Origin: Pseudomonas protegens CHA0
GTDB lineage: Bacteria > Pseudomonadota > Gammaproteobacteria > Pseudomonadales > Pseudomonadaceae
Assembly: GCF_000397205.1 (NCBI RefSeq)
Contig: NC_021237.1
Location: 1,737,001-1,801,000 of the forward strand
Reading direction: 5' to 3'
Length of the DNA stretch: 64,000 nt
The notes beneath the pieces are model-generated. The model saw only the letters and a list, made by a program, of their open reading frames with translations. It was not told where the DNA came from and did not search any database. Shown one piece after another: positions 27,440 through 38,600 of this stretch. Made by a program: the position numbers and the translations under genes. Numbering within the stretch: the stretch's first letter is position 1; each line of letters starts with the position of its first letter.

Positions 27440-28738
27440 TTACAGAGCCTGCTTCTCTACTGTCGGCACATGGCTGGCACCCAGCACCGCGGGCTGCAGG
27501 CCGGCCCGCAGGTCGGTGCCGCTGGGCTGCTGGTACAGGTTCAGGCCGAATTCCGGCATCACCGCCAGCAGGTAATCGAAGATATCCCCCTGGATGCGCT
27601 CGTAATCCACCCACGCGGTGGTGCGGGTGAAGCAGTAGATCTCCAGGGGAATGCCCTGGGCCGTGGTCTGCATCTGGCGCACCATGCAGGTCATGTTCGG
27701 CTGGATTTCCGGGTGGCTCTTCAGGTACGCCAGGGCATAGGCGCGAAAGGTGCCGATATTGGTCATGCGCCGGCGGTTGGCCGACAGCGCGGCGACGTTG
27801 CCCTGGGCTTCGTTCCAGCTTTTGAGCTCGGACTGCTTGCGCCCGATGTAGTCGGTGAGCAGGCGCACCTTGCTCAGGCGCACTTCTTCATCGTCATGCA
27901 GGAAGCGCACGCCGCTGGCGTCGATGTACAGGCTGCGCTTGATCCGCCGGCCGCCGGACTGCTGCATGCCGCGCCAGTTCTTGAACGATTCGCTCATCAA
28001 CCGCCAGGTGGGGATCGAGACAATGGTCTTGTCGAAGTTCTGCACCTTGACCGTGTGCAGGGTGATGTCCACCACGTCGCCGTCAGCGCCGACCTGGGGC
28101 ATTTCGATCCAGTCGCCGACCCGCAGCATGTCGTTGCTGGTCAACTGTACGCTGGCCACGAAGGACAGCAGGGTGTCCTTGTAGACCAACAGGATCACCG
28201 CCGACATGGCGCCCAGGCCCGACAGCAGCAACAGCGGCGAGCGGTCGATCAGGGTGGCGACGATGATGATCGCGCCAAACACGTACAACACCATTTTCGC
28301 CAACTGCACATAGCCCTTGATCGAGCGGGTGCGGGCGTGTTCGGTGCGCGCGTAGATGTCCAGCAGGGCATTGAGCAGGGCGCTCAGGGCCAGGAGCTGG
28401 AACAGGATGGTGAAGGCCATGGCCAGGTTGCCGAGGAACAGCAGGCTGGTCTTGCTCAGCTCCGGTACCAGGTGCAGGCCGAACTGGATCACCAGGGATG
28501 GAGTCATCTGTGCCAGGCGGTGGAATACCTTGTTGTGGCGCAGGTCGTTGAGCCAGTGCAGGGCCGGCTGGCGGCCCAGCAGCTTGACCGCGTGCAGCAC
28601 CAGGTAGCGTGCCACTCGTCCGACCAGCAGGGCGACCACCAGTAACAGGGCCAGGCCGATGCCGGCGTGCAGGAGAGGGTGTTGGTCGAGTGCTCCCCAG
28701 AGATCCTGGGTATTGAGCCAGAGCTGTTTGAAATCCAT
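27440..28738 (-). CDS. Mechanosensitive ion channel, YbdG/MscM-like
   Basis: 432 residues. Several N-terminal helices, then the MscS-core pore helix and beta domain: SAVILLVYKDTLLSFVASVQ, DWIEMPQVGADGDVVDITLH and VQNFDKTIVSIPTWRLMSES. The layout matches E. coli YbdG (mini-conductance channel) rather than MscS itself. It acts in the inner membrane as an osmotic safety valve. The stop lies at the edge of the REP pair. Confidence 0.88.
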   Translation of the reverse strand: MDFKQLWLNTQDLWGALDQHPLLHAGIGLALLLVVALLVGRVARYLVLHAVKLLGRQPALHWLNDLRHNKVFHRLAQMTPSLVIQFGLHLVPELSKTSLLFLGNLAMAFTILFQLLALSALLNALLDIYARTEHARTRSIKGYVQLAKMVLYVFGAIIIVATLIDRSPLLLLSGLGAMSAVILLVYKDTLLSFVASVQLTSNDMLRVGDWIEMPQVGADGDVVDITLHTVKVQNFDKTIVSIPTWRLMSESFKNWRGMQQSGGRRIKRSLYIDASGVRFLHDDEEVRLSKVRLLTDYIGRKQSELKSWNEAQGNVAALSANRRRMTNIGTFRAYALAYLKSHPEIQPNMTCMVRQMQTTAQGIPLEIYCFTRTTAWVDYERIQGDIFDYLLAVMPEFGLNLYQQPSGTDLRAGLQPAVLGASHVPTVEKQAL

Positions 28739-28931
28739 GGGCTAAAACGATTCTTCTATAAGGCACAGGAGGGGGATTAGAGCATTTAACCCTGGGAAAG
28801 TTACGGTTAAGGACAAATCGGTTAACAAAAAACCAACTCTTTGCCACCGTTTGCACAAAGAAACTCGGCCTTCGCGCTCGAAACCGGTACCCTATGCAGC
28901 TGTTTTTTTGCATATCTTCGAGGTAGCACCC

Positions 28932-30272
28932 GTGTTTTCCCAATTCGCCCTGCACGAACGCCTGCTCAAAGCCGTGGCCGAGCTTAAATTTGTCGAGCCG
29001 ACGCCGGTGCAAGCAGCGGCTATTCCGCTGGCGCTGCAAGGGCGTGACCTGCGGGTGACGGCACAGACCGGTAGCGGCAAGACCGCGGCTTTTGTCCTGC
29101 CGATCCTCAATCGCCTGATCGGCCCGGCGAAGATCCGCGTCAGCATCAAGACCCTGATCCTGCTGCCGACTCGGGAACTGGCCCAGCAGACCCTCAAGGA
29201 AGTCGAGCGTTTCTCCCAGTTCACCTTCATCAAGTCGGGCCTGATCACCGGTGGTGAAGACTTCAAGGTCCAGGCTGCCATGCTGCGCAAGGTGCCGGAC
29301 ATCCTCATCGGCACTCCGGGGCGCATGCTGGAGCAACTCAACGCCGGCAACCTGGATTTGAAGGAAGTCGAAGTGCTGGTGCTCGACGAAGCCGACCGCA
29401 TGCTCGACATGGGCTTTGCCGAAGACGTGCAGCGTCTGGTGGACGAATGCCCGAACCGCCAGCAGACCATGCTGTTCTCCGCCACGACCGGCGGTTCCGG
29501 CCTGCGGGAAATGGTCGCCAAGGTCCTCAACAACCCTGAGCACCTGCAACTCAACAGCGTCAGCCAGCTGAACGAAACCACCCGTCAGCAGATCATCACC
29601 GCCGACCACAACCAGCACAAAGAACAGATCGTCAACTGGCTGCTGGCCAACGAGACCTACCAGAAGGCCATCGTCTTCACCAACACCCGGGCCATGGCCG
29701 ACCGCATCTACGGCCGCCTGGTGGCCCAGGACTACAAGGCTTTCGTCCTGCACGGTGAAAAGGACCAGAAGGACCGCAAGCTGGCCATCGACCGCCTGAA
29801 GCAGGGCGGGGTGAAGATCCTCGTGGCCACTGACGTCGCTGCCCGCGGCCTGGACGTTGACGGCCTGGACCTGGTGATCAACTTCGACATGCCGCGCAGC
29901 GGCGACGAATACGTGCACCGCATCGGCCGCACCGGCCGTGCCGGCAACGATGGCCTGGCCATCTCGCTGATCTGCCACGGCGACTGGAACCTGATGTCGA
30001 GCATCGAGCGCTACCTCAAGCAGAGCTTCGAGCGCCGCACCATCAAGGAAGTCAAAGGCACCTACAGCGGGCCGAAGAAGGTCAAGGCCTCCGGCAAGGC
30101 GGTGGGCGTGAAGAAGAAAAAGACCGACGCCAAGGGCGACAAGAAAAAGGCCGTGGCCAAGGCCCCGACCAAGCGCAAGACCGCCAATCGGCCCAAGAGC
30201 GACAGCCTGGTCAGCCAGGATGGCCTGGCGCCGCTCAAGCGCCGCAAGCCACAGGCCCCCGCCGCTGAATAA
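28932..30272 (+). CDS. DEAD-box RNA helicase, SrmB-like
   Basis: 446 residues from GTG 28932, which has GAGG upstream. The frame is open from 28851, but the Q-motif helicase core begins right after this GTG. Motifs: FVEPTPVQ, AQTGSGKT, PTRELA, TPGR, VLDEADRM, SATTGG and RIGRTGRAG. A Lys-rich C-terminal tail of about 80 residues is typical of RNA-binding extensions. The order and spacing fit SrmB (ribosome assembly) better than RhlB. A strong terminator follows. Confidence 0.9.
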   Translation: MFSQFALHERLLKAVAELKFVEPTPVQAAAIPLALQGRDLRVTAQTGSGKTAAFVLPILNRLIGPAKIRVSIKTLILLPTRELAQQTLKEVERFSQFTFIKSGLITGGEDFKVQAAMLRKVPDILIGTPGRMLEQLNAGNLDLKEVEVLVLDEADRMLDMGFAEDVQRLVDECPNRQQTMLFSATTGGSGLREMVAKVLNNPEHLQLNSVSQLNETTRQQIITADHNQHKEQIVNWLLANETYQKAIVFTNTRAMADRIYGRLVAQDYKAFVLHGEKDQKDRKLAIDRLKQGGVKILVATDVAARGLDVDGLDLVINFDMPRSGDEYVHRIGRTGRAGNDGLAISLICHGDWNLMSSIERYLKQSFERRTIKEVKGTYSGPKKVKASGKAVGVKKKKTDAKGDKKKAVAKAPTKRKTANRPKSDSLVSQDGLAPLKRRKPQAPAAE

Positions 30273-30293
30273 GCCTGGCGCCTGATGCAGATG

Positions 30294-30321
30294 AAAAGCC
30301 CGGACCTGGTCCGGGCTTTTT
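30294..30321. terminator. Bidirectional Rho-independent terminator
   Basis: AAAGCCCGGAC and GTCCGGGCTTT with a 3-base loop, A-run on one side and T-run on the other. It sits between the convergent helicase and small periplasmic protein genes. Confidence 0.93.
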
Positions 30322-30333
30322 GCTTTGCGGGTG

Positions 30334-30609
30334 TCAGCTCTCGGCCTTTTTCTCGGCAGTGGCCAGTTCCTTGAGCCGCTGGTCGATCAACTGGCAATTG
30401 TCCGGCAGGTCCTTGCTGGAGGTGCTCAGGTCCATCTTCTGCAGTTCGGCGTTGATCTCCTTGGCCTTGGCCGGGTTCTGCTCGGTGATCTTGCTGACTT
30501 CCTGGGCCAGCTGTTCGCGCTTGGCGGTGGCTTCGTCCGGGGTGCAGGCCCAGGTGGGCAGAGCGAACAGCAGGCTGCTGGCGAGGGTAAGAATGCTCAG
30601 GTTCTTCAT
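30334..30609 (-). CDS. Small predicted periplasmic protein, function unknown
   Basis: 91 residues. A signal peptide (MKNLSILTLASSLLFALPTWA) leads to a charged helical domain (EQLAQEVSKITEQNPAKAKE) with two cysteines, at the mature N-terminus and in DNCQLIDQRLKEL. It could be a small helical hairpin closed by a disulfide. I do not recognise the family. Confidence 0.7.
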   Translation of the reverse strand: MKNLSILTLASSLLFALPTWACTPDEATAKREQLAQEVSKITEQNPAKAKEINAELQKMDLSTSSKDLPDNCQLIDQRLKELATAEKKAES

Positions 30610-30921
30610 GGCGTAGGCCTCGTGATTCGGAACGGGCAGTCATCCGGTTGAGGCAGCGGAGGCAGGGAAAGTTCAGTTGGATTGAGCCGGTGGCCGCGGC
30701 TTTGATTGCCGTGCCTGATCAGGAATTCTTACTCGGCAATTCAGATGGATCTGATTTGCCGGCGCCGCCGATAGCTCTAGCATCCGGCCTTGTAGCAGGG
30801 CGCGTGCCCCGCAAAACCAGCCATCCATCGACGATGCTCGCGCTTAATTGACGTCAGAATGGTGGCACATTAACATCGCGCGCCCTTTCTCTACCCTTGC
30901 TGCCGTTTCGAAGGACCGAAT
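30610..30921. other. 312-bp intergenic region ahead of cdiB
   Basis: It holds a GTAGCAGGGCGCGTGCCCC hairpin (about 30792-30810) and the strong promoter at 30848-30876. I see no gene in it. Confidence 0.6.
30848..30876 (+). promoter_or_regulatory. Sigma-70 promoter of the cdi operon
   Basis: TTGACG (30848-30853), a 17-bp spacer, then TAACAT (30871-30876). Five of six bases in the -35 and four of six in the -10 match consensus at ideal spacing. The predicted start of transcription is near 30883, giving a leader of about 40 nt to the cdiB ATG. Confidence 0.65.
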
Positions 30922-32664
30922 ATGTCTCTCTCCACCCTCGGGATGAGGTTGTGCTGTGCCTTGTCCTGCTTGCTGCTGGTCACTGCGCCGCCCAGCGCCA
31001 CTGCCGCGCCGTTGCCGGGCCCGGCTTTCAACCCCGGCGACCAGGACCTGATCCGCGACCGCCAGAACCGCCTGCTGGAAGAACAGCAGCGGCGCCTCGA
31101 AGAACTCAAGGACCTGCCCGGCAAGAGCGCCGCGCCTGTAGCGCCCACGGCGCCGGCCGACAGCCGCTGCTTCCCGATCAAGGACATCCAGCTCAAGGGC
31201 GCCGACTCGCTGTCGGCTGCCGAGCGCGAGCGCCTGCTCCAGCCCTACATCGGCCAGTGCCTGGGGGTAGCGCAGCTCAATGAACTGCTCAAGGTCATCA
31301 CCGACCGCTATATCGAAAAAGGCCTGGTCACCAGCCGTGCCTACCTGCCGCAGCAAGACCTCTCCAGCGGCCACCTGCAAGTGCTGGTGGTGGAAGGCAA
31401 GCTCGAAGGGCTCAAGGCCGCCGAAGACAGCAAGCTCAGTGCCCGTGAGCTGAACATGGCCTTCCCCGGCAGTAGCGGTGAGCTGCTCAACCTGCGGCAG
31501 ATCGAACAGATGGTGGACCAGCTCAACCGCCTGCCGTCGAACCAGGCGCAGATGGAACTGGCCCCGGGCCAGGCCGTGGGCGGCAGCGAGGTCTTGGTCA
31601 AGAACAACGCGAAAAAGCCCTGGCGCGTTGGCCTATCACGCAGCAACGAGGGCCAGAAGAGCACCGGCGAGCAGCAGTGGGGCAGCTCCTTCGAATGGGA
31701 CAGCCCCCTGGGGCTGGCCGACCAACTGGTGCTGCGCGGCGGCCACGACGCCATCAGCGACCACCAGAAAACCTCGCGCAACGCCATGCTCTATTACAAC
31801 CTGCCGTTTGGCTGGTGGAACCTTAGCTACAGCTACAGCCAGAGCGAATACCGTTCCCTGGCCCAGGGCCAGGGCTTCAACTTCAAGCAGACCGGCGACA
31901 GCCAGAACCACCAGTTGCGCCTGGAGCGGGTGATCCATCGCGACGCCCTGAGCAAGACCTCGCTGAACAGCGGCCTGAGCTACCTGCGTACCAACAACTA
32001 CATCGAAGACAGCAAGCTGAGTAACAGCAGCAACCGCCTCAGCGAAGCCCAGTTCGGCATCAACCACGGCCGGCGTATCGGCAGTGCCTTCCTCAACCTC
32101 GACCTGGGGCTGCAGGACGGTATTGGCGCCTTCGATGCCCAGCGCGAAAACCAGCGCGACAAATACGGCAATCGCCAGGCCAACGCCCGCTACCGCAAGT
32201 ACACCGCCACCGCCAGCTACCTGCAGCCGTTCAAGCTGGGGGAAGAGTCCCTGGTGTTCAGCAGCCTGGTCACCGGCCAGCGCAGCGAGGACCTGCTGTT
32301 CAGCTCGCAACGCATGAGCCTGGGCAGCCAGTCCTCGATCCGCGGCTACAAGGACCAGAGCCTCAATGGCGACAGCGGCTACTACTGGCGCAACGACCTG
32401 CGCTGGACTCGTCCGGTGGGCTGGGACTGGCTGCGCCCGGTGTTCGCCGAATACGGCGCGGGGCTGGGCTATGACTTCGGCGCGATCCGCAACGACCGCT
32501 ACAACGCCGAGCAGCATGGCCGGGTCTCCAGCGACTCCATCGAATTCTTCGCCCGGGGCAAGCACCTTGCCGCCAGCGTGACCTTTGCCCATTCCCTCGA
32601 ACGGCCCGAAGCCCTGAGTGAACTGGAAGCCCCGATCTATTTCCGCCTGGACCTGTTCCTTTAA
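30922..32664 (+). CDS. cdiB: Two-partner secretion outer-membrane transporter CdiB (ShlB/FhaC family)
   Basis: 580 residues. A signal peptide is followed by a plug-helix segment (DRQNRLLEEQQRRLEELKDL), two POTRA domains (about residues 85-240: CFPIKDIQLKGADSLS and LQVLVVEGKLEGLK) and a 16-strand barrel. The conserved loop-6 motif is SIRGYKDQSLNG (family VRGY), and the chain ends IYFRLDLFL. It exports the partner CdiA across the outer membrane. cdiA follows after 27 bp on the same strand, giving the E. coli-type order B-A-I. Confidence 0.93.
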   Translation: MSLSTLGMRLCCALSCLLLVTAPPSATAAPLPGPAFNPGDQDLIRDRQNRLLEEQQRRLEELKDLPGKSAAPVAPTAPADSRCFPIKDIQLKGADSLSAAERERLLQPYIGQCLGVAQLNELLKVITDRYIEKGLVTSRAYLPQQDLSSGHLQVLVVEGKLEGLKAAEDSKLSARELNMAFPGSSGELLNLRQIEQMVDQLNRLPSNQAQMELAPGQAVGGSEVLVKNNAKKPWRVGLSRSNEGQKSTGEQQWGSSFEWDSPLGLADQLVLRGGHDAISDHQKTSRNAMLYYNLPFGWWNLSYSYSQSEYRSLAQGQGFNFKQTGDSQNHQLRLERVIHRDALSKTSLNSGLSYLRTNNYIEDSKLSNSSNRLSEAQFGINHGRRIGSAFLNLDLGLQDGIGAFDAQRENQRDKYGNRQANARYRKYTATASYLQPFKLGEESLVFSSLVTGQRSEDLLFSSQRMSLGSQSSIRGYKDQSLNGDSGYYWRNDLRWTRPVGWDWLRPVFAEYGAGLGYDFGAIRNDRYNAEQHGRVSSDSIEFFARGKHLAASVTFAHSLERPEALSELEAPIYFRLDLFL

Positions 32665-32691
32665 CTCCGCTCTTTGCCCGAGATATACGAC

Positions 32692-35600
32692 ATGGACGCT
32701 CGTCAGTTCGCCTTTCTAGCCCGCCAGCCTTCCGCCACCCTGCAAGCGCGGGATTCGTTCTGGGGGCTGTCCAAACGCGGTCTGGCGTTCATCCTGGCCA
32801 ACGTGATGTTCTGGCAGCCCGTGGTGGCGATGGCCGACGGCATCGTGGTCAACGGCAGCGGTACAACACTGGGACAGGCCGGCAATGGCGTGCCCATCGT
32901 CAACATTGCCACGCCCAATGGCAGCGGCCTGTCGCACAACAAGTTCAGCGACTACAACGTCGGCCAGCAGGGGCTGATCCTCAACAACGCCACCGGTCGT
33001 ACCCAGGAAACCCAGCTCGGCGGAATCATTCTCGGCAACCCCAACCTGGGCGGCCGCGCGGCCAATGTGATCCTCAACGAGGTCAACGGCGGCAGCCCCA
33101 GCCAGCTCAAGGGCTACACCGAAGTGGCCGGGCAAGCGGCCCATGTCATCGTCGCCAACCCCTATGGCGTGAGCTGCAACGGCTGCGGCTTCATCAACAC
33201 CCCCAAGGCCACCCTGACCACCGGCAAGCCGGTGATCGAGAACGGCCAGGTCCAGCGTTACCAGGTGGACCAGGGCAGCGTCGCCATCGAAGGCGCGGGT
33301 CTCAACGCGAGCAATATCGACCAGTTCGAAATCATCACCCGCAGCGCCAAGATCAACGCCGAGATCCAGGCCAGGCACCTGGCGGTGATCGCCGGGGCCA
33401 ACGACGTCGACGCCAAGACCTTGAATGCCACGGCCCGCACCGCCAACCCGGCGGATGCACCGCAACTGGCCATCGACTCATCAGCCCTGGGCGGCATGTA
33501 CGCCGGGGCGATCAAGCTGGTGGGCACCGAGGCCGGGGTGGGGGTGAAGCTCGACGGCAAGCTGATCGCCAGTGGCGGTGATATCCAACTGGATGCCAAC
33601 GGCCAGTTGCGCATGGCCGAAGTCACTGCCGAGAAGGGCGCGGTGGCGATCAAGGCCGGCAGCCTGGAGGCCCAGGGCGCGGTCTACGCCGGCACCGAGC
33701 TCAAGGTGCAAACTCAAGACGACCTGAACAACCACAACACCCTGGCAGCGGCCAACAGCATCAACCTGGGCAGCGGCGGGCAACTGAACAATCAGGGCAT
33801 CATCGAAGCCGGGGTCAACCTCGACAACAGCCGCAACCCGAACGGCGATGTCACGCTGACTGCGCATACCCTGAACAACAGCGGCAAGAGCGTGGTGGCC
33901 AGCCGGGATCTGACGGTCACGACCACCCAGACCCTGAACAACCAGGGCGGCACCCTGAGCGGGCAGCGCCAGGTGAAGGTCAGTGCCGGGGCTCTGGATA
34001 ATAGCCATCAGGGCAAGCTGCTGAGCGCCGAGCGCCTGCAACTCGATGCCGAGCAAGTGCGCAACGGCCAGGGCGGCCTGATCAAGAGCCAGCAGTCCCT
34101 CAATGCCACCCTGGGCCACCTGGGCAACAGCGGCGGCGAGCTGTCGAGCCAGGGCAGCAGCACCCTGGTACTGGCCGGCATGGACAACCTCACCGGCGTG
34201 GTACTGGCGCAACAGACCCTGGAGATTACCGGTACTGCGGAACTGGACAACCAGGGCGGCTTGCTCTCGGGCTGGCAGGGCCTGACCCTCAATGGCACGG
34301 GCTTGAACAACAGCAACAAGGGCACCGTCTCCAGCCTCAAAGGCGGTGTCGAGGTCACCCTCAGCGACGCCTTGAACAACAGCCAGGGCGGTGGCCTGGT
34401 CAGCCAGCAGGCCCTGGACGTCAAGGCCGCCAGCCTCGACAACAGCCACCAGGGGGTGATCTCCAGCGCCGGCGAGCAAAGCCTCAAACTCAGCGACCTG
34501 CTGGACAACAGCCAGGGCGGCTCCATCGACAGCGCCGCCACCCTGACCCTGCAGGCCATGGCCCTGGGCAACCAGGGCGGCACAGTCAACGCCGCCGGCG
34601 ACCTGGAGTTCATCGGCAGCGACCTGGACAACAGCCACGGCACCTTCACCGGCAAGCAGGGCGTTACCCTCGACCTGCTGGGACACTTGATCAACAACCA
34701 GGGCACCCTGTCCGCCGCTGGCCCTTTGCTGCTCAAGCGCAGCACTAAGGTTGAGAACCAGGGCGGCGAACTTTTCAGCCAGCAGTGGCTGCGGCTGTTC
34801 ACCGAACACTTGGACAACCGTCAGAAAGGCCGTGTCGCGGCCAATGAATCGGTGTTGATCAGCGCCAGTGGCGAAGTGCAGAACAGCGATGGCGGCGAGA
34901 TCCTCAGCCGCGAAGCCGACCTGCAACTCAATGCCGAGCGTCTGGATAACGCCAGAGGCCTGCTGCAGGCCAAGACCAACCTGGGCCTCGATGTGGCGGC
35001 CGACGCCGGCAACCAAGGCGGACAAGTGATTGCCCAGCAGGGCGACCTGACGCTCAAGGCGGGCCACCTCGACAACAGGGCCGGCAAGGTGTCCGCCCTC
35101 AACGGCGGCGCCACCCTGGAAACCGCGGCCGATGGCCGCCTCGACAACCGCGACGGCGCGCTCTTCGCCCAGCAGGCTCTGCATATCAGCGCCAAGGACC
35201 TGGACAACAGCGCCGGCCAGATCAGCGCCCGGCAGATCGAGCTGGAGCTGGCTGGCGCCCTGAACAACCGCCAGGGTCTGATCGAAAGCGGCAGTACCCT
35301 GGCCACCGCTGCTGCCAGCCTGGACAACCAGCGCGGGCAACTGCGGGCCCTGGGCCTGGCCAGCAAGACCCGGTTCAGCATCGCTGGCACCTTCGACAAC
35401 CGCGACGGCTCCCTGGAAACCGCCAACAACGACCTGGCCTTCGACGCCGGCGGCTTCAACAACCGCGGCGGCAGCCTGCTGCACAGCGGCAGCGGGGTGT
35501 TCGGCATCTCCATGGCCAACCTCGAAGACGTCGGCGGCCGCCTGAAGACCGCCGGCCAACTGACCCTGGAGGCCGAGCGCTGGACCAACAGCAGTGCAAT

Positions 35601-38600
35601 CCAGGCCGACCGGTTGCTGGTCAAGGTCGACCACCTGACCCAGACCGCCGATGGCCAGCTCCTGGCGGGTACCGGCCTGACCGGCAGCGGCAGCCACTGG
35701 AGCAATGACGGCCTGATCGGCAGTGACGCCGCGCTCAACCTCGACCTGAACGGCAACTACAGCGGCAAGGGGCGCCTGAGCAGCATTGGTCAACTGGACC
35801 TGCATGCCGCCCAACTGGACCTGGCGGACAGCGCCAGCATCGCCGGTGGCGCCAACGGCACCCTGAAGATCGACGGTGCGCTGAACAGCGCCGGGCGTAT
35901 CACCGCCAGCCAGAAGCTGCTGCTGAATGCCGCCAGCATCCACAACCTCGGCACCCTGGGCAGCGGTGAAGACCTGAGCCTCAACGCCGCCATCCTGGTC
36001 AACGACCATGGCCTGATCTCCAGCGGCGGCAATATGCAGTTGCTGACCAACAGTTTCACCAACCGCTACGCCCAGGTGTTCAGTCTGGGCACCGCGCTGA
36101 TCGCCAAGGACGACCAGCAAGCCAGGGCCGACCTGCTGGACAACCGCTCCGGGGATATCGAAAGCCTGGGCAAGCTGACCATCGCCGCCAGCACCCTCAA
36201 CAACGTCATGGACGTGCTGCAGTACACCGAGCACGAAAAGAGCGCGGCCAGTATCACCCGCCTGTCCTGCACCCTGATTCCCGTCGCCGGCTGCGACGAC
36301 CGCGGCGGTGGCCGCATCAACGGCCTGTGGGAAGTGGCCGAGACCGACCGCCTGCGGGTGACCAACAGCAGCGCCTCCGCCAGCCTCAACAGTGGCGCCG
36401 ACCTGCAGATCGACACCCAGACCCTGACCAACACCAGCAGCCTGATTACCGCGGCCGGCGACATCAACATCAAGGCCGAGACCGTCCACAACCAGGGCCT
36501 GCAACCCCAGGAAATCACCACCCTGCGGCGCTACTGGAGCTTCGTCAACGAAACCGGCACCGCCGCAGCCCTAGCCGCCGCGTTCAACGCCCGCAACAAC
36601 CCGACGCCTTCGAGCAGCTTCGCCTCCGACCTCAGCGCCTTCATTGCCTGGACCGGGGTGATGCTGTCCTCCAGCAGCAAGGTGGTGGACGGCGACCAAT
36701 CCTTCGCCGCCACCATCCAGGCCGGTGGCAAGGTCAACCTCAAGGCTGATCAGACCCTCGACAACAGCGTGATCCGCTCCTTCTACGAGTACGTCGGCGC
36801 CGGCAAGACCCTGACCGACACCGGCGTTGGCAACGGCTACTCGACGCCGATCCGGATCAACCCGCAACTGCCCCCGGAACTGGCCCAGCAACAGGTCAAC
36901 CCCCTGGAGCTGCCGGGCTTCACCCTGCCCACCGGCGGCAACGGCCTGTTCCGCCTCAGCGGCCAGGGCAGCACCCTGGCCCAGGCCCCGACGCCTGCGC
37001 AGATCGCCGGCCTGCCGGACGCCGCGAGCCTGTCCCGGCCGCACAAGTACCTGATCGAAACCAACCCGGCGCTGACCAACCTCAAGCAGTTCATGAGCTC
37101 GGACTACCTGCTGTCCAACCTGGGCTACAACCCCGATGAAAGCGCCAAGCGCCTGGGGGACGGTTTCTACGAACAGAAACTCATCCAGCAAGCCATGGTG
37201 GCCCGCACCGGCCAGCGCTTTATCGACGGCCAGGACAGCAACGAAAAGCTTTTCAAGCACCTGATGGACAACGCCCTCCAGAGCAAGCAACAGCTTGACC
37301 TGTCGGTGGGCGTGACCCTGACTTCCGAACAAGTCGCCGCCCTGACCCACGACATCGTCTGGCTGGAAAGCCATGAAGTGAATGGCGAACAAGTGCTGGT
37401 GCCAGTGCTGTACCTGGCCCAGGCCAACAACCGCCTGGCGCCCAACGGCGCCCTGATCGCGGGCAAGGACGTGAGCCTGATTGCCGGCAAGGACTTGAAC
37501 AACGTCGGCACCCTGCGCGCGGCTAATGATCTGTCGGCGGTGGCGGGGGCGAACCTGGTCAATAGTGGGTTGGCGGAGGCGGGCAACCGCCAGGATCTGC
37601 TCGCGGGCAACTACCTGGTCAACCGTGCTGGCGGCATCATCGCCGGGCGCGACGTCACCCTGACCACCACCCAGGGCGACGTGATCAACGACCGCACCCT
37701 GACCACCCACCAGAGCAGCAGCGAAGACTACGTCCGCGAGCAGCGCCGCGATTTCCTCGACAGCGCCGCCCGTATCGAAGCCGGCAACAGCCTGAGCATC
37801 GATGCCGAACGGGACTTCGATAGCAACGGCAGCGTCCTGCACAGCGGTGGCGACACCCGCATCAAGGCCGGTCGCAACGTCAGCCTCAACGCCGTCGAGC
37901 AAGTGGTCAGCAACGACCGCGGCATTGGCAACCTCGACCAGAGCAAAACCCAGCACGGCGCCACCCTGGAGAGCGGCGGCGACCTGAGCATTGAGGCCGG
38001 AGGCAACGTCACCGCCGTCGCCAGCCAGATCGAGGCCGAGGGCGACGTCTCGATGACGGCCAAGGACAACCTGACCCTGGCCTCGGCCGCCAATGAACAA
38101 CACTGGGCCAGCAAGACCGGCACCACCAAGAGCGAAGAGGATCGCGTCCACCAACAAGCCACCACGGTGACGGCGGGCGGGGATGTGATGCTCAAGTCTG
38201 GCCAGGACATGACCCTGATTTCCAGCAAGGTCAAAGCTGGGGATGAAGCCTATCTGGTGGCTGGTGGTCAGTTGAACCTGCTGGCGGAGCAGGACAGTGA
38301 GTACTCGCTGTATGACATGAAGAAGAAGGGGGGCTTTGGCAACCTGCAGACCCAGCGTGACGAAGTCACCCGCACCACACATATCGGCAGCGAAATCAGT
38401 GCCGGTGGCAACCTGACGCTCAAGAGCGACGGTGACCAGAGGTATCAGGTTGCCAAGCTGGAGAGCGGCAAGGACATCACTCTGGATAGCGGTGGCGCCA
38501 TCACCTTCGAAGGGGTGAAGGACCTGCACCAGGAAAGCCACGAGAAGACCAATAACAACTCTTTCTGGGTGTCCTCCAAAGGCAAGGGCAATACCGACGA

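Noticed and set aside
33700..36200. Short regularly spaced repeats that could suggest a CRISPR or minisatellite
   Set aside because: They are coding repeats of FHA-1 motifs (LDNSxQG) in cdiA, degenerate at the DNA level and in frame.
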